This document shows, one piece after another, positions 1-9,352 of a DNA stretch of 64,000 nucleotides. Below the pieces are notes generated by a model that was not told the origin of the DNA, ran no database searches, and was given only the letters and a program-made list of their open reading frames with translations. The stretch comes from Cafeteria roenbergensis. Taxonomy: Eukaryota > Sar > Bigyra > Bicosoecida > Cafeteriaceae. The stretch lies in NCBI GenBank assembly GCA_008330645.1, contig VLTN01000008.1:62001-126000 (forward strand), written 5' to 3'. The number at the start of each line of letters is the position of its first letter. Positions within the stretch are counted from its first letter, which is position 1. Both the position numbers and the translations under genes were made by a program.

Positions 1-2049
1 ACCACCGCGAACGCCCCGCACGCGCTGATGCAGACAGCGGTCACCTCCTCGCCGCCGCCGGTTCCCGTGCCGGCACGCTCCGCGCGGCCGGGGAGGACGA
101 GGGTGCGGTCACCGAGCGCCTTACGTGCGTAGTCCCAGACGTAGGCGGCGCCGAGGCCGCGGTGGGCGGACACCACGCCGCACCACTGCCCCTCCCGGCG
201 GTCGCTCACCGCGATGGCGGTGATGGCTGGGAGGCGGAGGAGGGCGGCGGGGCCGAGCGCACGAACGGCCGAGGCCTCGTCGCCGCCCCCCGCTGCGCCG
301 GTGGCGTCCTTGGCTGCTCCGGCGGACATCCCGTTTGCCCGCTTGACGAGGCCGGCGCCCTGAGAAAACTCGCGGTCCTGGCGCTCGAGGCCAACGGCGC
401 AGTGGGTGAGGCGGAGGCGGCGGTCCGACCCGGCGGTGACCGCCTCGAGCATGCGCGCGTCGGCGCCGTCCGCCTCGGCCGCCTCGAGGGGGTTCCGGTG
501 GGCGAAGCGGGCGCGTCTCACGGCGCCGTAGTGGCCCTCTCTGGAGCGGAGGAGGGCTGGGAGCTCGTCGAGGCCGTCCAGGACCCACTGGCGGACGGCG
601 TTGTCAGCCCCCGAGGACACGAGGCGGGACTCCCGGGGGAGGAAGAAGAGGGAGGTCACGGCGCCGGCGTGCGACCCGGGGCGGGCCCAGACCAGGCGGC
701 GCTCCGAGAGGTCCCAGAGGGCGATCTCGCCCGAGGCGGTGGCGGTGGCCAGGCGGGGCGGGCGGGCGGGGTCCGTGCAGAAAGCGATGCCCGACACGGC
801 GGCGGGGGGCGCCGAGTCCGACGGGGCGTGCCGGAACACGGCAATGGTGCGGTCCGCGCGGCAGTTGTGCACCAGCACGCGGCCGTCAGACATGCCAAAG
901 GCAACAATGTCGGGGGCCGGGAGGGCCAGGGCGGAGGTGATGCCCACGGGCGCGGCGCCGGCGCCGCCACTGGCCGGGGCGGCGGAGGCGGGGGCGGCCT
1001 GGCCCGCGGCGGCGGCTGCGCGGGCGGCGACGAGCGCGGCCAGGGAGCTGCCCCCCGCCACGCTGGCCCCCGCCGACGCGCGCGACGCGTTTGCGGCCCC
1101 TGAGGGCGGGAGCACCCCCGCCTCTCGGTCGGCCTCGTCCGCCGCCTCCGCGAGGGGGCGCGACACGAAGACGCAGCGGCCGGTCCGCACGTTGACCACG
1201 CGGTACCGGCCGTCGGACGCGCCCACGATGACCTTGTTCAGCCAGGAGGGGGGGTGCACGGCGCAAGTGGGCTCTGCCGTGTGCGGCAGCTCCAGCGCAA
1301 CCTCCGACCCGACCACGCAGTCAGCCGCCTCCTCGCCCGCCGCGAGGCGCTTCAGGTCGAGGGAGCGCACGGCGCCGGCGCGGTGGACGGCGACCAGGGT
1401 GGGCCCGAGGGCGAGCAGAGCCTCGATTGGCCCGTCCTGGGGCCACCGCGCCGCGTTGACCGCGGCAGCGCGGGACAGCACGAAGAGCGACGAGCCGGAC
1501 GCCGCTGCCGTGGCGTCCTTCCAGCCGGCGACGTGTCTGCGGCCGCGTGGAGTGACAGGAGCCCGCGCGCGACAAGGGAGGAGGACGACGAGTGGGGTGG
1601 GGAAGCCGTCTCACCGCACGCAGCGCGGCCACGGCAAGCGGCCGCCATCCATGGCGGAGCCAGCGCAACAATTTTGATCAAACTGCCGCCCGCGACTATG
1701 CGTGCACCCGCGCTGCGCCCGGTGGGGCGGCAGCGCGACGGGAAGGCGCGGCAGAGCGGCCGACGCGGGGCAAGAAAGGGCTGGCCCGGCCCGGGGCGGC
1801 GGGCAGGCCCCAACTGCGCACGGCGCCCGGTCTATCGTGAGCTCACGTGATGTCGTCGCTCAGGGGGTTCGTCACAAGGCGCAGGGTCAGCTTGTCCGCG
1901 TCGTAAACGTGAACGCTGCCGCCGACCGGGACCGAGAGGAAGGCCTTTGCGCCCAGCAGCAGCATCGAGGCGGGCGCATCGCCCGCCACCACGCCGACGG
2001 CCCGGAAGGGCTCGAAGAGGCGCGATTTGGCGGCTGTTCGCACAGCCAT
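1..2049 (-). CDS. UTP21: U3 snoRNA-associated protein 21 (WDR36/UTP21), 5' part
   Basis: WD40 protein of the UTP-B module of the SSU processome, which acts in the nucleolus in 18S rRNA processing (family knowledge). Exon 1 is 2049-1847 (ATG at 2049) and exon 2 runs from 1536 off the left edge. The intron has a GTGAGC donor and a CGCAG acceptor and restores the frame in the middle of a Thr codon. The first exon carries the family's start block, LFEPFRAVGVV at residues 11-21 followed by VHVYDADKLTLRLVTNPL. Exon 2 then gives a continuous WD frame with WLNKVIVGASDGRYRVVNV, GEIALWDLSERRLVW, SSGADNAVRQWVLDG, and a block matching the UTP21 stretch SREFSQGAGLVKR. About 579 residues are visible. The C-terminal Utp21 domain lies outside the window. 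A long Ala/Ser-rich insert sits between two blades (around 1000-1130). Identification is firm; only the first ATG is open to doubt. Confidence 0.9.
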
Positions 2050-2440
2050 TGCGACCGTGCAGGCGCCGCGTGGAGCGGCACTTTGGCCTCGCGGGAGGGC
2101 AGGCTCTGCCGAACATTGCGGCACTGCCAAATATCCAGCAGTCGCTCCAAAAAGGTTGACACTCCGATTCCAGAGTTCTAAGCAGTGAGCCGGTGCTCGC
2201 GCGCCCCATCGGCGGCCGGGCCGCAGCGGGGGGGGCGCCGCGAGCAGCGCCGACAGCGCGAACGTGGCCCCGAGGCGAGGGCCCCGTGCGTGGGCCGGCC
2301 CCCGCGCTGGAAGCGGGCGTGACGGCGCGCTCTCGGGCCAGTGATCTTTGGCGCGCCGTTTGGCTGCGTGTTCTGAGTCATGCCATCGCTGCAGCGCCCT
2401 GCGCCGTTGCCCGCGCACGCCCTCCCCGCCGCAAGTCCCG
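2050..2440. other. Divergent intergenic region, UTP21 / cyclophilin
   Basis: 391 bp between two divergently transcribed genes, so it should hold both promoters. I see no TATA box, repeat or RNA gene in it. Confidence 0.4.
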
Positions 2441-3287
2441 ATGGTGTCCACTCCTTGGGTTTCCCCGCCGCCCTGCTGCCCTCGGCGCCTGTGCCTCGCA
2501 GTGGTCCGTTGCTACTTCGATCTCAGCCTCGGCGGCGCCCCCGCCAAGCGCATCACGTTCACCCTCTACGACGACAAGCTCCCGCGCACCGTCGAGAACT
2601 TCCGCCAGCTTTGCACCGGCGAGGCCGGCTTCGGCTACAAGGGCAGCAAGTTCCACCGCGTCATCTCCGTGAGTTCCCTGCGGAGCCGCCACGGCTCTCC
2701 AGCAGGACCGGTGCCGCCAGTTCCCGCCCCGCTGCTTGCCTCCGCCTGCCCCCGACCGCCTGTTCCTCCGGCCCCGCGCTGTCGTGTTCCTTGATGCTCC
2801 GCAGGGCTTCATGGCCCAGGGCGGTGACTTCACCAGCGGGGACGGCCGCGGCGGCAAGTCCATCTACGGCCGCACCTTCCCGGACGAGGGCTTCCCCGTG
2901 AAGCACACCAAGCGCGGCATGCTCTCCATGGCCAACGCCGGCCCCAACACCAACGGCAGCCAGTTCTTCCTCGTGAGTCGCCGGGCGCGGCTTGGGCTGC
3001 TGCTGCCGCCGCTGCGTTGCCTTGACAGTTGCATCCCGCGCCGCCGCGCCCCCCCCCGCTCTGTGCCGCGGATCCGCCACCTGTTGTCCCCCGGCCACGC
3101 TGCTGTGCGCTGCTCGCCGCAGACCTTCACCCCGACCCCGCACCTCGACGGCCGCCACATGGTCTTCGGCGAGGCCGAGGGCGACGCCACCTCCCAGAGC
3201 GTGCTCGACGCTGTGGAGGCCGTCGGCAACCCCCGTGACGGACCCCCCCTCAAGTCCATCACCGTCGTGGACTGCGGCCAGCTTTAG
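2441..3287 (+). CDS. Cyclophilin-type peptidyl-prolyl isomerase
   Basis: Peptidyl-prolyl cis-trans isomerase of the single-domain cyclophilin A class. Exons are 2441-2668, 2805-2972 and 3123-3287, giving 186 aa. Both introns have GTGAGT donors and CGCAG acceptors. The core reads [54 protein letters not shown] and ITVVDCGQL. The catalytic Arg is residue 73, with Phe78 and Gln81 of the active site also present. At the cyclosporin-contact Trp of human CypA (W121) this protein has His139 (PHLDGRH), so tight cyclosporin binding is doubtful. The first ~22 residues have no counterpart in cytosolic cyclophilins. A CTCGCAG acceptor just before the conserved start (VRCYFDL, from about 2502) suggests that an upstream exon may replace them. 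There is no clear organelle signal. Confidence 0.9.
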
Positions 3288-3566
3288 ATTGGCGCAGCTA
3301 TTGAGTGATCGCGCCGCCGCTGCGACCCTCAACTGACCATGTCGTCACCCCCGCAGCTGCGCGCGCGCTCGCAAACTCGCACGCACACGCACCCGCACGC
3401 ACACAGCCTCCTGCTTCGGGAGGCAGTGCCGCCCACCCACTCGCGCACGCGGCCAGCAAGCGCCGCTCGCACCTCGCGCGAGCAACGCCGCGCAGCCTGC
3501 TCTCTGCAGGCGGCAAGCACCCAGGCGCCCCCCCCGCGCGCCCAACCCAGCACGAGGACCGGGCGC

Positions 3567-6005
3567 TCAGCCCAAGGACCTGAGGCTCCCGGCGCGCGAC
3601 CTGGCGGGCGGCACCCCCTCCCCGCCGTCGCCGTAGCCCAAGACGGCAGCGATGCGACGGCGGCGCACGTCCTCGGTGTCGCCGTCCAGCGAGGCCGGCC
3701 CTGCCAGGGCCTGCAGCGCCGCGTCGCTCGCCTCCCTGCGCGGGCCCATTGCCTGCAGCAGCCCGGCCATGGCCCTGCCGCCCGCGGCCCCCGTCGCGGC
3801 TCCCCCTAGAGCGCTCTCGGACGCCGACCGGTGCAGCACCGGCGGCGCCCCCGCGGCCTGCGGGCGCCTCGGCTTGCGCCGGAGCTCGCTGCTAGCCCCG
3901 CTGAGCAGCGCGCGCAGCATCACAGGCAGGTACGGCCCGGCGGTGGGCGCCAGGCCCGCAAAGGCCTCTGCCCCGTCTGCCTTCTCCTCGTCCAGCGCCG
4001 CCCTGGCGGTGAAGAAGGCCTGTTCCGTGACGGCGATGAGCGCGTTGAGCGCCGCCACCAGGCACACCAGCACGTAGGCGGTCAGCCACGCGTCCGTTAG
4101 CCAGGCCCAGGCGGGGGCCCCGACCGGTCGCGCGTGCTCGTACGTCTCCAGGAGGGCGTCGCCGTTGACCACGGCGAAGAGCATTACGCCCGTTGCGAGC
4201 GGGGAGGCGAACCGCGGCGTGAAGGGCAGCGCGCCCACCGCGAAGCATGCAAAGGCTACCACGATGGGCAGCACCCCAGCCAGCAGGCGCAGCGCCCCGG
4301 GCCCCGACGCCGTCACGGTCCTCACCACCACGGCCGCGGGCGACCACACGCTCAGCGGGCCCAGCCCCGCGAGGCACAGGAGCCCGGAGCCAGCCGCCAG
4401 CGCGAACCGGGGCCACTCCCCCTCCGCCGGCAGCCCCGGCCGCGTGGCCGCCAGCACCGCCGCGGAGTAGGCTAGCATCAGCCCGGCGCCCACGCAGCCC
4501 GTGACGCGCCACACGCCCACGAGGCGCGTCGCTCTGCAGCAGGTCAGCGCGTCGCTCAGCGCCCTGGCCGCCCGGAGCAACAGGGCCCCTTCGGTCACGT
4601 CCTCGCCCACTGCCTCCTCCGGCCAGGGGGCCCACGCGGGGCCCTCCCCCAGGGGGGCAGACGACACCCTGTCGCTTGTGAGGCCCTCCGGGGGGGCCTG
4701 AAGCAGCGCCTCTGCCGACGCCGCCAGTCCCCCGCCCATCATCACCCCATCCCCGCCCATCTCATCGGACACGTCCCAAGCGTCCACCTCCGACCACTCA
4801 GGGCTGGCCCCGGCGCCGGCACCGGCGCCAGTGCCGGCCACCCCACGGCCCGCGTCGCAGCGGCAGCAGCGGCAGCAGCAGCAGCAGCAGCAGCAGCAGA
4901 GACGGGCAGCGCACCACGCAGCCGCTCGGCGGGCCGCCCCCCGCCACCCCTGTTCCCACCGCGCGTACCCCCTCCCCGACATGCGCGCTAGCGCCAGCCG
5001 CAGGTCGCCGATCGCCGCCGAAACCGCCACCACTCTCGCCACTGCCTCGGCCAGAAGCAGCAGCGACAGCAGCGCCATGGCGCCGGACGCCGCGACCCCT
5101 ATCCACCGTGCCTGCTGGGCCTCCTCGTCCGCCCCAGGGTCGCCTGTGCACGTGCCCAGCGGCAGAGCCCGCGCCGAAACCGCCACGAGTCCGCGGGACT
5201 GGAAGCCGTAGCGGATTTCGAGGTCCCAGGCGAGGCACGCGTGCGGCTCTACCAGCTGGTCGTCCGGCCAGGGGTCGTGCAGGGCCAGCGGGAGGTGGAG
5301 GCGCGCCTCGACGAGCGAGGAGGCGGCGCCCACGGCGGCGGCGGCGGCGGCGGTTCCGTTGAGGGCGCGGGCTGCGATGGCCTGGCACTGGTCCTCCTCG
5401 GCGCAGTCCTCCTCGTGCTCGTCGGCCTCCCGCTGGCCCGGGTCGCACGCGGAAAGACTCCCTCCCGATCCGGCCAGGACCTCGGCTGCTGCGCGGGCGC
5501 ACTTGACCGACAACGCTCTCCATCCCACGCGGGGGCGCCGCCCTCCGGGCATCACGTCCACGCGCGCCGCCGCCAGCGCGGGAGCGGCAAAGTAGGAGCT
5601 GAACATCGCCCTGGCGTGCTCCCTGACCGCCTCGCCCGTCGCGAGCAGTTGCCGCCCCGCCGGCCAGTCAGTCTCGTCGATCAGCACAGGCGCGAGGGTC
5701 ACCTGCGCGTCACTCGCACCCAGCAGCATCGACTCTAGCGCCTTGCCCTTGGACTCGGAGCCTGAGCCCTCCTGTGCCGCAAACCGAGTCAGCTGCCATG
5801 CGGCCGCCAGAATCGACACGAGCAGCAGCAGTGCGCGCCCTGCCTGGGCCGTCCGGCGGCAGCGGTCCCGGCAGCACGTGTCCGCGTCGGCCCGCGACGA
5901 CCTCGTGAGGAGCTGCGCCGCGTTGAGCACTGCCTTGGCCAGCGCGTCGTCGCGCTCCTCCAAATTGAAGGCCAGCGGGCCGGCGCTGCCGCCCCCGAGA
6001 GACAT
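3567..6005 (-). CDS. Mucolipin (TRPML)-like cation channel
   Basis: Single-exon 812-aa channel. Helix S1 (about 55-75) is followed by a ~220-residue lumenal domain with Cys residues, then S2 (301-332), S3/S4 (about 495-560), S5 (about 570-592) and S6 (about 640-665). The pore reads VMLFAVVNGDALLE at about 608-621. Its NGD core matches the NGDD selectivity filter of TRPML channels, and S5-pore-S6 spacing fits. TRPMLs are Ca2+/Fe2+-permeable channels of acidic organelles (family knowledge). Between S2 and S3 lies a ~150-residue insert that begins with a run of about ten Cys encoded by a CAG/CTG tract and continues Gly/Ala-rich and acidic. The cytosolic tail is Arg/Ala-rich. A general polycystin/TRP relative cannot be excluded, but the filter favours mucolipin. 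Confidence 0.72.
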   Translation of the reverse strand: MSLGGGSAGPLAFNLEERDDALAKAVLNAAQLLTRSSRADADTCCRDRCRRTAQAGRALLLLVSILAAAWQLTRFAAQEGSGSESKGKALESMLLGASDAQVTLAPVLIDETDWPAGRQLLATGEAVREHARAMFSSYFAAPALAAARVDVMPGGRRPRVGWRALSVKCARAAAEVLAGSGGSLSACDPGQREADEHEEDCAEEDQCQAIAARALNGTAAAAAAVGAASSLVEARLHLPLALHDPWPDDQLVEPHACLAWDLEIRYGFQSRGLVAVSARALPLGTCTGDPGADEEAQQARWIGVAASGAMALLSLLLLAEAVARVVAVSAAIGDLRLALARMSGRGYARWEQGWRGAARRAAAWCAARLCCCCCCCCCRCCRCDAGRGVAGTGAGAGAGASPEWSEVDAWDVSDEMGGDGVMMGGGLAASAEALLQAPPEGLTSDRVSSAPLGEGPAWAPWPEEAVGEDVTEGALLLRAARALSDALTCCRATRLVGVWRVTGCVGAGLMLAYSAAVLAATRPGLPAEGEWPRFALAAGSGLLCLAGLGPLSVWSPAAVVVRTVTASGPGALRLLAGVLPIVVAFACFAVGALPFTPRFASPLATGVMLFAVVNGDALLETYEHARPVGAPAWAWLTDAWLTAYVLVCLVAALNALIAVTEQAFFTARAALDEEKADGAEAFAGLAPTAGPYLPVMLRALLSGASSELRRKPRRPQAAGAPPVLHRSASESALGGAATGAAGGRAMAGLLQAMGPRREASDAALQALAGPASLDGDTEDVRRRRIAAVLGYGDGGEGVPPARSRAGSLRSLG
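4860..4905. repeat. CAG/CTG triplet tract coding poly-Cys
   Basis: Interrupted CAG repeat on the plus strand. It is read as TGC on the minus strand and encodes the Cys run of the TRPML-like channel. Confidence 0.9.
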
Positions 6006-6325
6006 TGCCGACAGGCAGCCCAGCGCACGCCAGTGCGCGGCCCTCGTCTACTAGCACGCCGCCACTGCCCGAGAGCCCCGGCAACGGCCAGCTCCTCGCC
6101 AGGCAACCGGCGTGGCATCTTCAAGGTCGTCGCGACACTCTCTGCAAAGCGTGGCTCTGCCGGTTGCCGATGCCCGTTGCCTTGCCCGTCTGGCACTTGC
6201 CCGCGCGCCGAGAGGGCCCCGCACGCGCAAAGCAAAGGACGATACTGCAGCGCTTGAAGCGTGCCCCCGACGGCCAGCTGCTTCGTGGCCCACCCTCGAT
6301 TGGCCACAAGCTTCAGCCGCCGACG
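6006..6325. other. Divergent intergenic region
   Basis: 320 bp between the channel gene (-) and the next plus-strand gene. It presumably holds both promoters; no motif is recognised. Confidence 0.35.
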
Positions 6326-7774
6326 ATGAGCGCTTCCCGGTCGCTGCTCGAGTGCGGCGCCAGCATGCAGGCCTCGCTGGAGCGCCTTCGGAGCTGGTAC
6401 GAGCGGTCGGTGGAGGCAGCTCTCCTCGCCCGGTCTGGGCAGTCCCCCCCGCACGGGCAGGTCCCGGAACACGATGCATCGGGTCGCAAGCGCTCGTCCA
6501 GCAAGCGCAATCGCCCCAGCCGCCTCCCCGCGCCAGAGGCGCCCCTCGAGGACAAGCCGCCGCACCGGCGCCCTGCGGCCCCGGCGCTGCCTTCCCGCGT
6601 CCGCCCGACCTCTGGGGCACCAGCGGCTGCGCCGGCTGCGCCGGCTGACGGCGACGTTGCCGCAGCGCTGTGCGCCACCGCAGCAGACGCTGACGTCGCG
6701 GCGGTGCGCAGGCGAGCTCAGGGCCGCCCTGCGCCCCGGCCCGGCCCCCCGGGCGGGGCTCTGCTGGCCAGCGTGGCCGCCGACCTGGACGCCGCGGGCG
6801 CAGCGGCGGAGCCGGGCGAAGAGGCCTCCGCCGTGCGCCGAGGGTGGTCGGCCTGGTCGGCGGGCGAGCTGCGCCGCAGGGGGGTGGGGCCTTTCCAGTG
6901 GAAGGACCGTGGCAGCCCGCCGCTGCGCGCCGGCGAGGTCACGGGCGACGTGGCAGCCTCGCTGGGCGCTCGCTGGCCGGCGCCTGCGCCGGTGTCGGCC
7001 GCGGGAGGTGCGGTCTCAGAGGAGGAGCCCGCGTCGGCGGCCGCCAGCGCGCGGGGCCCTGCTACGCACGGCGCGCGCAGCGGAGGCAGCCACGGCGCCG
7101 ACGCGACGCATGACGGGGCAGGAGCCTCCTCGAGCGGCTCTGAGCGCCCGAAGGGCTCTGCCCGCTCGAAGGGCTCTGAGCGCACCAAGGGCTCTGCCCG
7201 CTCGAAGGGCACGTTGGGAGGGAGGCAGGGGCTTGCCGCGGACGGAGCAGAGTCGGCTGGCGGCGGGTCTACCCAGCGCAGTGCCGCCGCGGGCACGGCG
7301 CCGTCCGGGATGGCCTCCGCGGCCGAGCGGCGCAGACCGCCGAGCAGCAGCTGGAGGCGGCTCGACAACACCGAGAGGTTTCCCGGAATCGGCCCGCCTG
7401 AGCGGGTGGCTGGCGCGCGGGCCCCGTCGCTGAACGCCAGCGCGCCGGCCGCGGCACGGCGAATGGCGGCGACTTTGGAACGCGGCCGCGTGCCGGGGAT
7501 GCGCAGCGGTGAGGGGTCCGGTGCTGGAGCTGGCAGCTGGGCGGGGCGGAGTGGGCGGGCCGAGCGGCAGACCGCTGCGGGCAGGAGCGGCTGGGGCGAC
7601 ACACGCGGGGCGGCTTTCAGCGCGACGGAAGCACTTGCGCTGGAGAGGGCGAGGCGAGGCCCGACGCCGCGGCGAGCCACTGACGAGGATGTTGACGCCT
7701 GCGGGCCGCACTTGCCGCTGCTTCGCGGCCAGGGCGCCATGCCCGCAGCGCTGAACAAGACGCTGTTGTTTTGA
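6326..7774 (+). CDS. Hypothetical disordered protein
   Basis: 482-aa frame starting at the ATG at 6326. No family is recognised. The N-terminus (MSASRSLLECGASMQASLERLRSW would be its helix) can form a short amphipathic helix. The rest is Ala/Arg/Ser/Gly-rich and probably disordered. Near residues 268-292 there is an imperfect repeat of SARSKG/SERTKG units, encoded by a 15-bp repeating DNA motif around 7138-7210. Short conserved-looking islands are QWKDRGSPPL-like (around 6895-6930) and RFPGIGPPER (around 7375-7405). A 421-residue minus-strand frame covers much of the same DNA. The plus frame is preferred because it has a good ATG and runs uninterrupted from a divergent promoter region, but the choice is not certain. 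Confidence 0.45.
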   Translation: MSASRSLLECGASMQASLERLRSWYERSVEAALLARSGQSPPHGQVPEHDASGRKRSSSKRNRPSRLPAPEAPLEDKPPHRRPAAPALPSRVRPTSGAPAAAPAAPADGDVAAALCATAADADVAAVRRRAQGRPAPRPGPPGGALLASVAADLDAAGAAAEPGEEASAVRRGWSAWSAGELRRRGVGPFQWKDRGSPPLRAGEVTGDVAASLGARWPAPAPVSAAGGAVSEEEPASAAASARGPATHGARSGGSHGADATHDGAGASSSGSERPKGSARSKGSERTKGSARSKGTLGGRQGLAADGAESAGGGSTQRSAAAGTAPSGMASAAERRRPPSSSWRRLDNTERFPGIGPPERVAGARAPSLNASAPAAARRMAATLERGRVPGMRSGEGSGAGAGSWAGRSGRAERQTAAGRSGWGDTRGAAFSATEALALERARRGPTPRRATDEDVDACGPHLPLLRGQGAMPAALNKTLLF

Positions 7775-8411
7775 CAGAACCGTGAGGCGCGAGTTTTGTG
7801 CGCCCAGAGTGCTGGCAGCGTGCTCTTTGAACGGTGCGCTGCTGCGTGCGTCTGACGTGGGGCTTGGCCCGGGTGAAGGTGCATCGCGACAACGCGCAAC
7901 CCCCGGTGCCACTCAGCGCCTTGCCGGCTCCGCTGCCCCACCACGCGCGATGCGACCAAAGGGTAGAAACGCCGCGCGCGCACCGCTGAATGAGTCGTCC
8001 CGGGCGGGGGCGGGGGGGGGGGGAAACGCCGTGCGGTCTGCGCCAGTGACCCGGAACTTCCCAGCGCAGTTCCCCAAAACCCATACTGTCGCGCATGGCC
8101 CCAGCGCTGCTCCGCACTGCCGCTGGGGCAACGGCGAGGGTGTCATCAGTCGACAGCAAGGACTCTACAGGCAGCCCGAAGCTGGCGTCCGCGCTGCACA
8201 GATGGCCGGCGGCCGCCAGAACCAGCGCAGCGTTGCGGCCCGTGGCGAAATGCGCGCTGTGACGGGCCGCGAGGCACTCCGTCACGCCACGCGCAGGAAG
8301 TGCGTGGCGCGCACGCGGAGAGAGTCCCCTGTGTCTATTTGAGGCGAGGCATGGCTGCTAACGCATGGGCACACACACGCATTGAGGGCTGTCGGAGGGC
8401 CCGCTGGCCAA
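7775..8411. other. Convergent intergenic region
   Basis: 637 bp between two gene 3' ends. It holds a run of 12 G at 8012-8023. No gene, RNA or mobile element is recognised. Confidence 0.4.
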
Positions 8412-9181
8412 TCAGCGCCTCTCAGCCGCGCCCTCCGGAGACTCCTCGTCCTCCGCCGCCTCGCCATCAGCGGCGACTTCTTCGGCTTCCGGGGCCGGCA
8501 CGGCCACCGGCTTGACCGCTGCAACCTTCTTGGGAGCGTCCTGGCCGATGAATCGGATGCCCATCGCGTCGCGCCTCGACTGCATCGCCGCGGCGTCGAC
8601 CTCGGCCTGCTGGTTGATGTAGTGGCGGAACTCGTGCTGCGCCGGGAGGGCATGGCAAGGTGGCGAGCGGAGCGGGTTGGTGGAGTCAGTGGGAGCGCGG
8701 GGGCTCTCGGCAAAGCGGGCCGACTTGCGACTGCGCAGCACGCTGTCAGCGGTCGTCATTGAATGGCGCGTGACACTTTGCCGCAGGCTCACCTCGCCGT
8801 AAATCCACCACCCCGCCACGAAAAAGGACGACACTACAAACACCTTGCCCGGAAGGTAGAACCGCTTCCGGTAGAACTCGGCTGCGCGCGCGGGGCTCGA
8901 ATCAGTCGCGAGCGTGGCGAGCAAGATGAGGCACAGCTGAACCGCCGGCAGGCCCCCTCCGGCACGGCACTGGAACATCCTGGCGCGCGAGCCAACTTAC
9001 AGCGCCACGTGGCGACGCCGTGGGTGACCACGCCGACCGTTCCCACGATTGCGGCGCCGCGCAGCCCGCCGGCGATGCTGGCGTCCCTTCCGCGCTTGAC
9101 GCGCTCCTCGCGGCCAGCCGAGGCATCCACTGCCCACCACTTGTTGCCCTCATCATCGAACTCGCGGGGAGCAGCCGACAT
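8412..9181 (-). CDS. Small two-helix membrane protein (HIG1-like?)
   Basis: 164-aa protein from three exons: 9181-9001, 8881-8793 and 8636-8412. The introns (GTAAGT and GTGAGC donors, CGCAG acceptors) join in frame. Residues about 30-60 (GGLRGAAIVGTVGVVTHGVATW) form one hydrophobic helix. EFYRKRFYLPGK then leads into a second, VFVVSSFFVAGWWIYGE, followed by HEFRHYINQQAEVDAAAMQ. The tail is acidic and Ala/Glu/Pro-rich. Two short helices with a basic loop and a helical tail recall HIG1/RCF1-type mitochondrial inner-membrane proteins and related algal proteins. This is a resemblance in layout only; the family's diagnostic residues were not established. The ATG at 9181 is preceded by another in-frame start 8 codons upstream. 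Confidence 0.6.
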
Positions 9182-9352
9182 GACGAAATGCACGCGCGTC
9201 CGCACCTGCGGGGGAGTGCTCGCGGCCGGCGTGCTCGCGGCGCCTCACTCTGCCAGCGCCGCTGCTCTGTCACTCGTCCGCGCCTGCCGAACGAGCGCGC
9301 GGCCTGCAGCGTGTGCGAGCGCGCGCTCTCGCGCGCACTCGCGGCCGCGCCG

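Noticed and set aside
6718-7983. 421-residue minus-strand frame opposite the disordered protein
   Set aside because: Equally low in complexity, without a better start or domain. Kept as an alternative in the entry text but not annotated.
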